Positions 17,483 to 26,187 of a DNA stretch of 64,000 bases are shown piece after piece. Position 1 is the first letter of the stretch, and every line of letters starts with the position of its first letter. Made by a program: the position numbers and the translations under genes. Source of the stretch: Lentilactobacillus parakefiri (GTDB lineage: Bacteria; Bacillota; Bacilli; Lactobacillales; Lactobacillaceae); assembly GCF_002157585.1 (NCBI RefSeq), contig NZ_BDGB01000029.1, positions 84,978 to 148,977 of the forward strand, in the 5' to 3' direction. The notes under the pieces were generated by a model. It was not told where the DNA came from. It saw only the letters and a program-made list of their open reading frames with translations, and made no database searches.

Positions 17483-17821
17483 ATGGTTGATTTACACCAA
17501 ATTCAAACTGAATTCGCCAATGTCAGCAGCTTCTTAACTGCTTTGGGGGACCAAAAACGTCAAGCAATTATCATTTCCCTGCTAAAAACCAATTCTTGTG
17601 GGGGGCTGCAAGTCCCTGAACTTACCAGTGTGACCGGCTTATCCAGGCCGGCAGTTTCTCATCATTTAAAAATTTTGAAAGATGCCCATTTAGTTGCCGT
17701 CAAAAGTCAAGGGACCAAGAATTTTTACTACCTTTCCCATGACATCAAGGAGATTAATGAACTAAAAACGCTTCTGGATCATGTCACAGCAATCATTCAT
17801 CAAACGGAGACAAAACTATGA
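17483..17821 (+). CDS. ArsR-family winged-helix regulator
   Basis: 112-aa regulator with an N-terminal helix, then helix-turn-helix LQVPELTSVTGLSRPAVSHHLKILKDAHLV and the wing KSQGTKNFYYLS. It lacks the ELCVCDL metal site of ArsR/SmtB proteins. The only Cys is residue 39 (TNSCGG), just before the DNA-binding helices, so a thiol switch is conceivable. The ATG follows GAAAGGAATG. It overlaps the next gene by 4 bases (ATGA). The divergent quinone reductase and co-transcribed Hsp31-like protein suggest control of an electrophile or aldehyde response. Confidence 0.85.
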   Translation: MVDLHQIQTEFANVSSFLTALGDQKRQAIIISLLKTNSCGGLQVPELTSVTGLSRPAVSHHLKILKDAHLVAVKSQGTKNFYYLSHDIKEINELKTLLDHVTAIIHQTETKL

Positions 17822-18495
17822 AAAAAGTATTGATCGTTTTAACAAATGTTACCCGTTATCAAGGCACGAATGATCCCACTGGCTTATGGCTGGGGGAAGC
17901 AACAGAATTTGCCGAAACAATTCAAGAAGCAGGGATTGGCGTCGACTATGTCAGTCCAAAAGGTGGCTTTGTGCCACTTGATCCACGCAGTATGAAATAC
18001 ACTAATGAGTCGATCATGAAGTTCTATGAGACTGCCGATTTCCAAAAACGGGCGTTGACCAACTCGCTGCGGCCAAATGAAATCAATCCTGACGACTATT
18101 TAGCCATCTACTACACTGGCGGCCATGGGGTGATGTGGGATTTTCCAAATGATCGATCCCTCCAGCAAATTGCCTTGTCAATTTACGATAATGGCGGATA
18201 CGTCACTTCCGTTTGTCATGGGGTTGCCGGCTTACTCAACATTAAGGACGATGCAGGTCGCTATTTAATTGCCGGCAAATCAATCACGGGTTTCACAACT
18301 GCGGAAGAAATCATTGCCGGTAAAAAATCAGTGGTTCCCTTTCTGAATAAGCAGGCAGTTGAAAAACGCGGTGGCAAGTTCAAAAAGAAACGGGCTTACA
18401 AGGAGTACGCCATTCAAGATGATCGGTTAATTACTGGTCAAAATCCATTCTCACCACGGGCTGTCGCTCGCCTATTACTTGAAAACGTGCGTTAA
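17818..18495 (+). CDS. DJ-1/PfpI family protein, Hsp31-like glyoxalase III/deglycase
   Basis: 225-aa cytosolic class I glutamine-amidotransferase-like protein. The nucleophile motif SVCHGVAGLL carries the reactive Cys and adjacent His, and YYTGGHGVMWDFP is characteristic of the Hsp31/HchA branch. Such proteins convert methylglyoxal to lactate or act as stress chaperones. The start overlaps the regulator stop (ATGA), so translation is coupled. It is followed by a long hairpin repeat that probably ends the transcript. Confidence 0.85.
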   Translation: MKKVLIVLTNVTRYQGTNDPTGLWLGEATEFAETIQEAGIGVDYVSPKGGFVPLDPRSMKYTNESIMKFYETADFQKRALTNSLRPNEINPDDYLAIYYTGGHGVMWDFPNDRSLQQIALSIYDNGGYVTSVCHGVAGLLNIKDDAGRYLIAGKSITGFTTAEEIIAGKKSVVPFLNKQAVEKRGGKFKKKRAYKEYAIQDDRLITGQNPFSPRAVARLLLENVR

Positions 18496-18505
18496 AATTG
18501 CTTAA

Positions 18506-18683
18506 GAGGCTGGGACATAATTTTATCTCGGCCTCGTTTTGGCTCCACTACTATCTAGATTAAACGTGGAACAATCGGCTGATCCCGGCCATTTAAGCAA
18601 ATAATCCGGTTATTCCCAAAAGCAGGAATAACCGGATTATTTGCTTAAATTCTGGGATCAAAACGCCTCGTGTCCCACTCTCT
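18506..18683. repeat. Structured intergenic repeat (GAGGCTGGGACA...GTCCCACTC), copy A
   Basis: Starts GAGGCTGGGACA and ends TGTCCCACTCTC, so the ends can pair. It contains AACGTGGAA and a perfect 26-bp stem: arm 18591-18616, 8-base loop, arm 18625-18650, flanked by GATCCC/GGGATC. The same layout recurs at 30797-30980 with a different central stem. It fills the space between the Hsp31-like and glycerate kinase genes and may terminate both. Confidence 0.65.
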
Positions 18684-18724
18684 CTTATTGTCTTGACTCC
18701 TAACCAATTATTTACCTGATCTCT

Positions 18725-19852
18725 TTAATGAATCAACTGAATCAGCTTCCCAATCCGAAAACCAGTCTGCTGAATCAACTGAGGAGCTTGGTGAATCGCT
18801 TCTGGAACAGTCACCGGACGAGTCGTCGTGGAAACAATCAAGTCAAATCCTTGATCGTATAAAGGCTGGATATCGGTTGCCAAACTCCCGGCAACGGCAA
18901 TCACCCGAACTTTGGCTGAATGAGCCAGCTTGGCAACCCCCATTGGCAATTTGCCGCTGAGAGTTTGTGAATCAATCCGCCCCTCACCGGTAATGACCCA
19001 ATCAGCATCCCGAATCAGCGCCTTTAAGTTCACCAATTTCATGATCTCATCAATACCGGAGGTTAGCCTGCCATTTAGAAAAGCCAGGACGCCAAATCCC
19101 AAACCACCGGCGGCCCCAGCTCCAGAAACGGATGAAAAATCCTGACCGATTGAGTCAGCCGTCAACCGTGCCAATCGTTGCAATCGGGCATCAAAAGCGG
19201 CAATTTGCGCTTTTTGAACCCCTTTTTGTGGACCAAAAATTGCTGTGGCCCCTGATTTGCCAACCAATGGATTCATGACGTCTGAAAGACCAACTACTTG
19301 AACTGAGTGAATCCGTTGGTCAATTTGGCTCAAATCAACTTTTTCCAAGTCTTTGAGTCCGCCAATCCCACGGGAGATTTCATGTCCTTTTCGATCGTAA
19401 AAATGCCCGCCCAAGGCCTGAGCCATTCCAACGCCACCATCGTTGGTTGAACTTCCGCCAAGTCCCAGAAAGATTTTGTTAACGCCGTGATCCAACGCTG
19501 CTTCAATGAGTTCTCCAACACCATAAGTTGACCGAAGAGTGACATCCGTCTTTTGTCCTTGAGTGTATCCAGCAGCTGCGGCCATTTCGATTACCGCCGT
19601 CTGATTGTCAATCAAACCCCATTCAGCGTCAATTTGACTGCCAGCGGAGCCAGTTACCTTAGTTGTCATCAATTGGCCCTTAGTCGCCCCGACAACAGCT
19701 GTGACAGTTCCTTCACCGCCATCAGCGAAGGGAACTTTTTTGATTTGGAGGCCAGCATTGGCCGCCATCAGTCCCCGTTGTAAATCATCCGCAACTTCCT
19801 GTGAACTGGCACTGCCTTTGAATGAATCGGTCGCAATTACAATTTTTTCCAT
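18725..19852 (-). CDS. garK: Glycerate kinase
   Basis: 375-aa enzyme of the GlxK/GarK family that phosphorylates D-glycerate with ATP to phosphoglycerate. IATDSFKGSASSQEVADDL opens the protein. Other motifs are VPFADGGEGTV, FLGLGGSSTNDGGVGMAQALG, ITGEGRIDSQTLSGK and VIAVAGS. The ATG at 19852 is 7-8 bases after AAAGGA; a TTG 6 bases earlier is less likely. Cytosolic, monocistronic, within the accessory block between yidC and jag. Confidence 0.92.
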   Translation of the reverse strand: MEKIVIATDSFKGSASSQEVADDLQRGLMAANAGLQIKKVPFADGGEGTVTAVVGATKGQLMTTKVTGSAGSQIDAEWGLIDNQTAVIEMAAAAGYTQGQKTDVTLRSTYGVGELIEAALDHGVNKIFLGLGGSSTNDGGVGMAQALGGHFYDRKGHEISRGIGGLKDLEKVDLSQIDQRIHSVQVVGLSDVMNPLVGKSGATAIFGPQKGVQKAQIAAFDARLQRLARLTADSIGQDFSSVSGAGAAGGLGFGVLAFLNGRLTSGIDEIMKLVNLKALIRDADWVITGEGRIDSQTLSGKLPMGVAKLAHSAKVRVIAVAGSLATDIQPLYDQGFDLIVSTTTRPVTVPEAIHQAPQLIQQTGFRIGKLIQLIH

Positions 19853-19910
19853 TGTCAACTTCCTTTAACTAACTATTGAACTTAGTGTACCTGAATATGG
19901 GTGCTTGAAC

Positions 19911-19944
19911 AAAAAAACAGCGTGATCAGATGATCACGCTGTTT
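19911..19944 (-). terminator. Terminator after yidC
   Basis: AAACAGCGTGATCA pairs with TGATCACGCTGTTT; on the minus strand the stem is followed by TTTTTTT. It closes the rnpA-yidC transcript and marks the edge of the inserted block. Confidence 0.88.
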
Positions 19945-19949
19945 GCTAG

Positions 19950-20786
19950 TTATTTACGTTTACTCTTCTTTGCACGTTTAATGGCTTTTTTGATTGCCCG
20001 TTGCTTTTCGCGCTCTTCGCGTTGTTTCTTCTCACGTTCACGACGGATCTTCCAAGGATTTTGAATAACCAAGGTTTGACCTACTTGGAACGCGTTGGTA
20101 ATCACCCAATAAAGTGACAAAGCAGATGGGAGGCTAACGGCCATGATTAAAATGAAGAATGGCATTCCAACCGTCATCATTGTCGTCATTGAATTCGATT
20201 CAGGTTGACCTTTCATTGCCAACCATGAAGAAATGAAGGTGAACAAGGCCGCCAGGATCGGTAAGATAAAGTACGGATCCGGATGACCAAGCTGCAGCCA
20301 GAAGAACGTCCCACTTCTCAAAATATGGGTCCGCCAAATTGCTTGGTACAAAGCAAACAGAATTGGCATTTGAACAATCAATGGCAGACAGCCGGCAAGC
20401 GGATTAATGCCTGCTTCAGCGTACAGCTTCTTTTGTTCTGCTTGAAGCTTCTGAACGGTCTCTGCATCCCTTGATGAATACTTTTTCTGCAAGGCCTTCA
20501 GCTGCGGTTGGACTTCTTGAGTCTTTCGCATACTTCTGGTTTGATAAATCATCAATGGCAAAATCACAATCCGGACAAGAATGGTAAAGATAATAATACC
20601 CATTCCATAATTGTCGCTAAAGAATTTGGACAGCCAGATAATGGCCCGAGAAAAGTTCAAAACAACCCAGCCGTCCCAAATTCCTGTACTGTGATTAGTT
20701 ATTGGTGCGTTACTACATGCGGAAAGTACTACCGTCAAACTTACTAATGAGAGTAATACTAGTAATTTCTTTATTCTCTTTTTCAA
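19950..20786 (-). CDS. yidC: Membrane protein insertase YidC (lipoprotein)
   Basis: 278-aa YidC/Oxa1 insertase (SpoIIIJ type). A lipoprotein signal ends in LSAC (Cys about residue 24). Five hydrophobic segments follow, with the family signature [25 protein letters not shown] and a positively charged C-terminal tail ([23 protein letters not shown] region) that can contact the ribosome. The substrate-groove Arg is probably that in [14 protein letters not shown]. It overlaps rnpA by 4 bases. In most relatives jag follows directly; here it does not. Confidence 0.96.
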   Translation of the reverse strand: MKKRIKKLLVLLSLVSLTVVLSACSNAPITNHSTGIWDGWVVLNFSRAIIWLSKFFSDNYGMGIIIFTILVRIVILPLMIYQTRSMRKTQEVQPQLKALQKKYSSRDAETVQKLQAEQKKLYAEAGINPLAGCLPLIVQMPILFALYQAIWRTHILRSGTFFWLQLGHPDPYFILPILAALFTFISSWLAMKGQPESNSMTTMMTVGMPFFILIMAVSLPSALSLYWVITNAFQVGQTLVIQNPWKIRREREKKQREEREKQRAIKKAIKRAKKSKRK

Positions 20787-21148
20787 CTTTTTTCCTCACT
20801 ATCATAGTTGGGATCGATTAGTTTAGCTAACTTGAGCACATGAATTAGACTTGCCTTGACATCACTCATCGCCATCTGGTCAGCAGCTGGCCGGGCAATG
20901 ACAATGAAGTCAACGTCCTGACGAAGATCAGGCTTTAATTCCAACAGGGATTGACGAATTCTTCGCTTAACCCAATTTCTATGTACCGCATTACCGATCT
21001 TCTTACCAACAGAAATACCGACGCGAAAATGTAATTGATTGGGTTTATCCAAAGAATAGACAACAAATTGACGATTTGCAACAGAGTTATGAGTCTCAAA
21101 TACTTCTTGAAATTCAGCCTCTTTTTTTACTCGATACGATTTTCGCAT
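20783..21148 (-). CDS. rnpA: Ribonuclease P protein component
   Basis: 121-aa basic protein that helps the RNase P RNA bind pre-t[28 protein letters not shown] is followed by the RNR motif region [19 protein letters not shown]. It sits between rpmH and yidC as is nearly universal, overlapping yidC by 4 bases (ATGA). Confidence 0.97.
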   Translation of the reverse strand: MRKSYRVKKEAEFQEVFETHNSVANRQFVVYSLDKPNQLHFRVGISVGKKIGNAVHRNWVKRRIRQSLLELKPDLRQDVDFIVIARPAADQMAMSDVKASLIHVLKLAKLIDPNYDSEEKS

Positions 21149-21181
21149 GATCCATCTCCACAGACTTTTGAAAAATAAATG

Positions 21182-21210
21182 AAAAAGACCACTGAATGGT
21201 CAGTGGTCTA
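21182..21210 (-). terminator. Attenuator-like terminator between rpmH and rnpA
   Basis: On the minus strand AGACCACTGACC / TCAGTGGTCT then TTTTT. The stem begins at the rpmH stop codon and probably sets the high L34 to low RNase P protein ratio. Confidence 0.8.
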
Positions 21211-21342
21211 TACAGACAATGATTTTCTACCTTTTTGACGTCGGCGAGCCAACACTTTACGACCATTGCTGGTACTCATACGTTTACGAAAGCCATGAAC
21301 GCGAGCGCGATGACGTTTCTTTGGTTGATAAGTTCTCTTCAT
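21208..21342 (-). CDS. rpmH: Ribosomal protein bL34
   Basis: 44-aa basic protein beginning [18 protein letters not shown] and ending GRKSLSV, a full match to bL34 in length and sequence. The ATG follows AAAGGAGG at 7 bases. Located upstream and divergent from dnaA across the origin, as in most Firmicutes. Confidence 0.98.
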   Translation of the reverse strand: MKRTYQPKKRHRARVHGFRKRMSTSNGRKVLARRRQKGRKSLSV

Positions 21343-21847
21343 AATGAATTCCTCCTTTAAATATAAAAGTCGCGTTTAAGCATTTAATTACAATTATGTT
21401 CAAATGCATTTCCCAAATATATTAACATAATTTGTTCATTAATGGAATAGTCTTTTGAATGATCGTTGATTTCAAAAATTATTTAAAATTTGTTTCATGA
21501 ACAATTAGTGTGGATAACCGCAGATTTAAGCATAGCTGATTTTCGAGATTTACACAAGGTTATCCACAAGCTCACACCTTGTTTCAAAAGTTATCCACAG
21601 GCTGTGGATTATATTCTCTTTTTGGTGAATAAAACCGTTGTTATCAGTTTTAGTTATCCACAGATACTTGTTCATCAGCCCAATTTCTCCTCGTTTTATC
21701 CACTTATCCACAGACCACTTATACATTTCATCCACCCCTGTGAAACAATTATGCACAGGCTGTTTTTGCCTGTGGAAAACTTTTATAGAGAATGCTAAAA
21801 TTAATTTGCATTTCGTTACACGACTAAAAACAGAGGGGGAATTCGTA
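21343..21847. other. oriC, upstream part: DnaA-box cluster before dnaA
   Basis: Exact DnaA boxes TTATCCACA or its complement lie at 21509-21517 (reverse), 21560-21568, 21591-21599, 21654-21662 and 21704-21712. One-mismatch boxes lie at 21603-21611 (reverse), 21696-21704 and 21749-21757. The stretch holds no gene and is AT-rich. It also contains the divergent promoters of rpmH and dnaA. DnaA binding here is expected to start replication with the dnaA-dnaN site and to autoregulate dnaA. Confidence 0.95.
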
Positions 21848-23197
21848 GTGTTAGATAAGGATTCATTATGGCAAAAATTAAGCGACCAATTTCGTAGTAA
21901 CACCACTGACCTTACATATGACACCTGGATCAAACCGGTCAAGCCGATCAGCTTTGATGGATCCACACTCACTTTATCTTTACCTTCTGAATTGCATCGG
22001 GATTATTGGAAAGAACAATTGGCAGCAAATTTGATTGAATATGCGTTTGTCATTACCAAAGGCAATATTGAGCCAAAGTTTATTCTGGATTCAGACGTTA
22101 ATCAAGAAGCCCAAGAAAAGCCCGTGGATAACAGTGTCCAGCAAGAATCAGATAACGATGAGTTTTCATTTAGTAAGGAAAATCACCTTAATCCCAATTA
22201 CACGTTTGATAACTTTATTATCGGCAAGGGCAATCAAATGGCTCATGCCGCCGCTTTAATTGTGTCCGAAGAACCCGGCAAGCTTTATAATCCGCTGTTC
22301 TTTTATGGTGGCGTTGGTTTGGGTAAGACCCATTTAATGCAGGCCATCGGCAACAAACGGCTTGAAGATCATCCGGAAACCAACGTTAAGTACGTTACCA
22401 GTGAAGCTTTTACCAATGATTTCATCAACGCCATTCAGACGAATCGCACCGAAGAATTTCGTCGTGAGTATCGGGATGTTGACATTTTGATGGTCGATGA
22501 TATTCAATTCTTTGCCCAAAAAGAAGGTACCCAAGAAGAGTTCTTCCATACCTTCAATGATCTTTATAATAACGACAAACAAATCGTCTTAACATCCGAT
22601 CGAGTTCCTCAAGAAATCCCCAAGCTGCAAGAACGCCTGGTATCACGCTTTGCCTGGGGCTTGCCAGTCGATATCACACCACCGGATTTAGAAACCAGAA
22701 TTGCCATCCTCAAAAATAAAGCCAAATTGGACAACTTGGTCATTCCAAACGACACCCTGTCCTACATTGCAGGCCAAATTGACTCCAACGTCCGTGAATT
22801 GGAAGGTGCTTTGTCACGGGTTCAAGCCTATTCCAAATTAAAGAATGAACCGATTACGACTGATTTAGTTTACGAAGCACTTCGTGGCCTTAAGTTGAGC
22901 CAGGATAATCGTCAGCTTTCAATCGTTGATATCCAAAATAAAGTGGCCAGCTATTTCCATATTTCCATCAATGATTTAAAAGGCAAAAAACGAATGAAAT
23001 CAATTGTAATGCCCCGACAAATCGCCATGTACCTCTCCAGGGAAATGACCAGCAACTCACTGCCGAAAATCGGCAAGGAATTTGGCGGTAAAGATCACAC
23101 GACCGTTATTCACGCATGCGATAAAATTGCTGAAATTATCAAACTTGATGCCGACTTGAGAAAAGAAATTGCGGATATCAAAAGTGCCTTGAACTAA
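21848..23197 (+). CDS. dnaA: Chromosomal replication initiator protein DnaA
   Basis: 449-aa AAA+ initiator. The N-terminal domain I begins LDKDSLWQKLSDQFR and is followed by a variable acidic linker. Domain III has Walker A YGGVGLGKTHLMQAIGN and Walker B ILMVDDIQFF, and domain IV has KDHTTVIHAC for DnaA-box binding. I chose the GTG at 21848, 8 bases after GAGGGGG; the frame stays open 210 bases upstream but that part overlaps the DnaA boxes and matches no DnaA. It is flanked by DnaA boxes on both sides. Confidence 0.98.
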   Translation: MLDKDSLWQKLSDQFRSNTTDLTYDTWIKPVKPISFDGSTLTLSLPSELHRDYWKEQLAANLIEYAFVITKGNIEPKFILDSDVNQEAQEKPVDNSVQQESDNDEFSFSKENHLNPNYTFDNFIIGKGNQMAHAAALIVSEEPGKLYNPLFFYGGVGLGKTHLMQAIGNKRLEDHPETNVKYVTSEAFTNDFINAIQTNRTEEFRREYRDVDILMVDDIQFFAQKEGTQEEFFHTFNDLYNNDKQIVLTSDRVPQEIPKLQERLVSRFAWGLPVDITPPDLETRIAILKNKAKLDNLVIPNDTLSYIAGQIDSNVRELEGALSRVQAYSKLKNEPITTDLVYEALRGLKLSQDNRQLSIVDIQNKVASYFHISINDLKGKKRMKSIVMPRQIAMYLSREMTSNSLPKIGKEFGGKDHTTVIHACDKIAEIIKLDADLRKEIADIKSALN

Positions 23198-23212
23198 AAT
23201 GGTATAATCGAC

Positions 23213-23365
23213 TGTGGATAAATCATCGAGAAGTCAATAAGTTGTGCACAGTCTTATCCACAGGTTAATCATTAGGGATAGCTGCCTTGTCAAAAGTTAT
23301 CCACAGTATCCACACGCCCTACTGTTACTTCTCTTTTCTTTTATTAATTAATATATATTTACACT
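23213..23365. other. oriC, dnaA-dnaN part: DnaA boxes, DnaA-trios and AT-rich unwinding region
   Basis: DnaA boxes lie at 23213-23221 (reverse), 23254-23262 and 23297-23305, with a degenerate box TATCCACAC at 23307-23315. Directly after a short GC patch (GCCC) comes CTA-CTG-TTA-CTT-CTC-TTT (23319-23336), a close match to the DnaA-trio track of Bacillus, then the AT-rich TTATTAATTAATATATATTTA (about 23340-23360). This is the standard order of a basal origin unwinding element, so the origin probably melts here. Confidence 0.9.
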
Positions 23366-23386
23366 TTCCGGGAGGTTGATTAAAGT

Positions 23387-24526
23387 ATGAAATTTTCCAT
23401 TGGTCGAACAGCATTCACAAAAGGTTTAAACACCGTTTCAAGAGCCATTTCAACCAAAACCACGATTCCTATCCTGACAGGACTTAAGATCGTTGCCGGT
23501 CCTGACGGTTTGGTATTAACAGGAAGTGACGCGGATATTTCGATTGAAACGACATTAAAAGCTGATGATCCAGACAATATGTTAGTTATTGAATCTGAAG
23601 GAGCCATTGTGTTACCTGCCAGATTCTTTACTGAAATTGTTAAGAAACTGCCTAAAGATACCATTACTTTGGAAGTCGGCGAAAACTTCCAGACCATGAT
23701 TACTTCAGGTCAATCATCATTTACCATTAACGGCTTGGATGCCAATAACTATCCACACCTGCCTGAAATTCAAACTAATGACGCCATTCCACTTTCTGCT
23801 GATCTTTTTAAGCAGATTATTAGTCAAACGGTTGTCGCAGTTTCTAATCAAGAAAGTCGACCCATTTTGACGGGCGTTCACTTTGTTATTTCTGAAAACC
23901 ACGTCATGGCAGTTGCGACTGACAGCCATCGATTAAGCCAACGGAAAGTGACCCTTGAAACACCGATTAACGGTTCATACGATTTCGTGATTCCTGGTAA
24001 AAGTTTAACTGAATTATCCAAAATGATCGATGATGGTCAAACTGAAGTTTCCTTATCTGTGACTGAAAATCAAGCGCTGTTTGTGCTTGGTAACACGCTG
24101 TTTTATTCCCGACTGCTTGAAGGAAACTATCCTGATACCACTCGGTTAATTCCGGATTCACATGACACCCGGATTTCTTTTGAAGCACCTGTACTACTGG
24201 CTGCAATTGAACGGGCCTCACTACTTTCTCATGAATCAAGAAATAACGTGGTTAAGATTACAATTGATCCTGATAAAAAAGCAGTGACCATCTATGGTAA
24301 TTCACCAGATGTCGGAAACGTTGAAGAAGACCTTGAGCCCAAGTCACTGGCGGGCGGCGAACTCGAAATTTCCTTTAATCCTGATTATATGAAAGATGCC
24401 TTACGGTCATTCAGTCAGTCAACGATTAACATTGACTTCACTTCTGCATTGCGACCATTCACCCTCGCACCAACTGAGGATAGTGACAGTTTCGTTCAGT
24501 TGATTACACCAATTAGAACCTTTTAA
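23387..24526 (+). CDS. dnaN: DNA polymerase III beta subunit (sliding clamp)
   Basis: 379-aa processivity clamp with three clamp domains of about 125 residues each. MKFSIGRTAFTKGLNTVSRAIS opens domain 1, GVHFVISENHVMAVATDSHRLS marks domain 2 and the C terminus ends VQLITPIRTF, as in Lactobacillales clamps. The start follows GGGAGG. It lies downstream of dnaA and is probably partly co-transcribed with it. Confidence 0.98.
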   Translation: MKFSIGRTAFTKGLNTVSRAISTKTTIPILTGLKIVAGPDGLVLTGSDADISIETTLKADDPDNMLVIESEGAIVLPARFFTEIVKKLPKDTITLEVGENFQTMITSGQSSFTINGLDANNYPHLPEIQTNDAIPLSADLFKQIISQTVVAVSNQESRPILTGVHFVISENHVMAVATDSHRLSQRKVTLETPINGSYDFVIPGKSLTELSKMIDDGQTEVSLSVTENQALFVLGNTLFYSRLLEGNYPDTTRLIPDSHDTRISFEAPVLLAAIERASLLSHESRNNVVKITIDPDKKAVTIYGNSPDVGNVEEDLEPKSLAGGELEISFNPDYMKDALRSFSQSTINIDFTSALRPFTLAPTEDSDSFVQLITPIRTF

Positions 24527-24543
24527 ACAGATAATGATTCATT

Positions 24544-24576
24544 AACAACTTCCACATACTGGGAGTTGTTTTTTTA
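24544..24576 (+). terminator. Terminator after dnaN
   Basis: AACAACTTCC pairs with GGGAGTTGTT, followed by TTTTTT. Confidence 0.75.
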
Positions 24577-24669
24577 GCCAAAATTTGCCTTTTTGATGGA
24601 TTCCTTTCCGACTTTCAGTCGTGTCATTTACCTAATGTTTCAATCGTAAAAAATGATCGTCATTTCATT

Positions 24670-24693
24670 AGAAGTCCATATACGGACTTTTTA
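24670..24693 (+). terminator. Second small terminator-like hairpin before yaaA
   Basis: AAGTCC-ATATAC-GGACTT then TTT. With the dnaN terminator it makes a double stop. A TATAAT at 24794-24799 then serves the yaaA-recF-gyrBA group; its -35 is poor. Confidence 0.55.
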
Positions 24694-24826
24694 GCAGTTT
24701 TTGCCGTTTTAATGCAAAAATATCAAAAATCTTTAAAATGGCTCATAATGCCCGAGAATCGTCATTGCCGTGTACTTTTAGTAAACAAAGAGGTATAATA
24801 GAGGAAGTAAAAAGGTGGGTGAAATT

Positions 24827-25057
24827 GTGAAAAAAGATGTTTTCATTGATAGTCCCTATATCACTCTTGGACAGTTACTCAAAGAAGAATCAATTATTGC
24901 CAGTGGCGGTCAAGCCAAATGGTTTTTAAGAGAGACAACCGTTAATGTCAATGACGAACCTGACAATCGCCGTGGTCGAAAGCTGTATGACGGTGATCAT
25001 GTTGAAGTGCCGGACGTTGGCTTATTTTTTATTCGCTCAAAGCAGGGAAATGAATGA
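24827..25057 (+). CDS. yaaA: S4-domain RNA-binding protein YaaA
   Basis: 76-aa protein with one S4 fold: TLGQLLKEESIIASGGQAKWFL and VNVNDEPDNRRGRKLYDGDHVEV. It always lies between dnaN and recF in Firmicutes; its role is unclear and may involve ribosome assembly. I chose the GTG at 24827, 7 bases after AAAGGTGGG, over the GTG at 24815 inside that site. It overlaps recF by 4 bases. Confidence 0.92.
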   Translation: MKKDVFIDSPYITLGQLLKEESIIASGGQAKWFLRETTVNVNDEPDNRRGRKLYDGDHVEVPDVGLFFIRSKQGNE

Positions 25058-26172
25058 AGTTAACTGAAATTGAACTTCATAATTTTCGTAATTATGTTGA
25101 TCAAACGCTCAACTTTTCGGATGGGATCAATGTTTTTCTTGGTGAAAACGCTCAGGGTAAGACTAATTTATTGGAAGCCATTTATGTTTTGGCACTCACC
25201 CGCAGCCACCGGACCAATAACGAAAAAGAATTGATCAATTGGCACAGCCAGACTGCTCAGATAAAGGGCCGGCTGCAAAAGCGGCTTGGAACGGTTCCCA
25301 TTGAACTGGATTTGGGTTCAAAAGGAAAACGAGCAAAGGTTAATCATTTGGAACAAGCTAAACTGTCCACGTATATTGGTCAGTTAAACGTCATCTTGTT
25401 TGCCCCTGAAGACTTGTCCATTGTTAAGGGAGCCCCACAAGTCCGCCGGCGCTTCATGGACATGGAATTTGCCCAGATGAGTAATCGTTACTTATACAAT
25501 TCCACTCAATACAAAAAGATACTGAAACAGCGAAATCGGTATTTGAAAGATTTGCACTATAAACGGCAAAAGGATCGGGTGTACCTGGACGTGCTGTCTG
25601 ATCAGTTATCTGCTTATGGTGCCGAAATCATTTATCAACGACTCCAGCTACTTAAACAGCTGGAAAAGTTTGCCCAAAATGTTCATTCCGAAATTTCACA
25701 AGGTAAAGAAAAATTGGCGTTTGACTATCACACCACAGTGGGCGCTGACCAACTAGGATCAGTCGAGTCGATTTATCAAAGCTTGTTGAAGCATTTTGCT
25801 GCAATACGGGACAAAGAGATTTTACGCGCCACCACATTAATTGGTCCGCAGCAGGATGATTTGCATTTTGTGATTAACGGCAAAGAAGTTCAATCATTTG
25901 GTTCCCAAGGTCAGCAGCGGACAACCGCACTTTCAGTGAAGCTTGCTGAAATTGATTTAATGAAGGAACAAACTGATGAATATCCAATTTTGTTGTTGGA
26001 CGATGTTCTTTCCGAACTTGATGATTTCAGACAAACCCACCTACTAACCGCAATTCAAGATAAAGTTCAAACATTTTTAACCACCACCAGTTTAAGTGGC
26101 GTTCAACAGGAATTACTAACCAATCCCCGAATTTTTCGGATTAGTGAAGGTAATGTGACTTTGGCAAAATAG
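25054..26172 (+). CDS. recF: DNA replication and repair protein RecF
   Basis: 372-aa SMC-like ABC ATPase that loads RecA at gaps through RecO/RecR. Walker A GENAQGKTNLLEAIYVLALTRSHR near residue 30, signature GSQGQQRTTALSVKLAE and Walker B ILLLDDVLSELD. Translationally coupled to yaaA and followed after 15 bases by gyrB. Confidence 0.97.
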   Translation: MKLTEIELHNFRNYVDQTLNFSDGINVFLGENAQGKTNLLEAIYVLALTRSHRTNNEKELINWHSQTAQIKGRLQKRLGTVPIELDLGSKGKRAKVNHLEQAKLSTYIGQLNVILFAPEDLSIVKGAPQVRRRFMDMEFAQMSNRYLYNSTQYKKILKQRNRYLKDLHYKRQKDRVYLDVLSDQLSAYGAEIIYQRLQLLKQLEKFAQNVHSEISQGKEKLAFDYHTTVGADQLGSVESIYQSLLKHFAAIRDKEILRATTLIGPQQDDLHFVINGKEVQSFGSQGQQRTTALSVKLAEIDLMKEQTDEYPILLLDDVLSELDDFRQTHLLTAIQDKVQTFLTTTSLSGVQQELLTNPRIFRISEGNVTLAK

Positions 26173-26187
26173 TGAAGGAGACTCAAA

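Noticed and set aside
21550..21972. 140-residue minus frame and the upstream extension of dnaA through the origin
   Set aside because: Both run through the DnaA boxes; no ribosome site and no similarity to DnaA domain I. dnaA starts at the GTG 21848.
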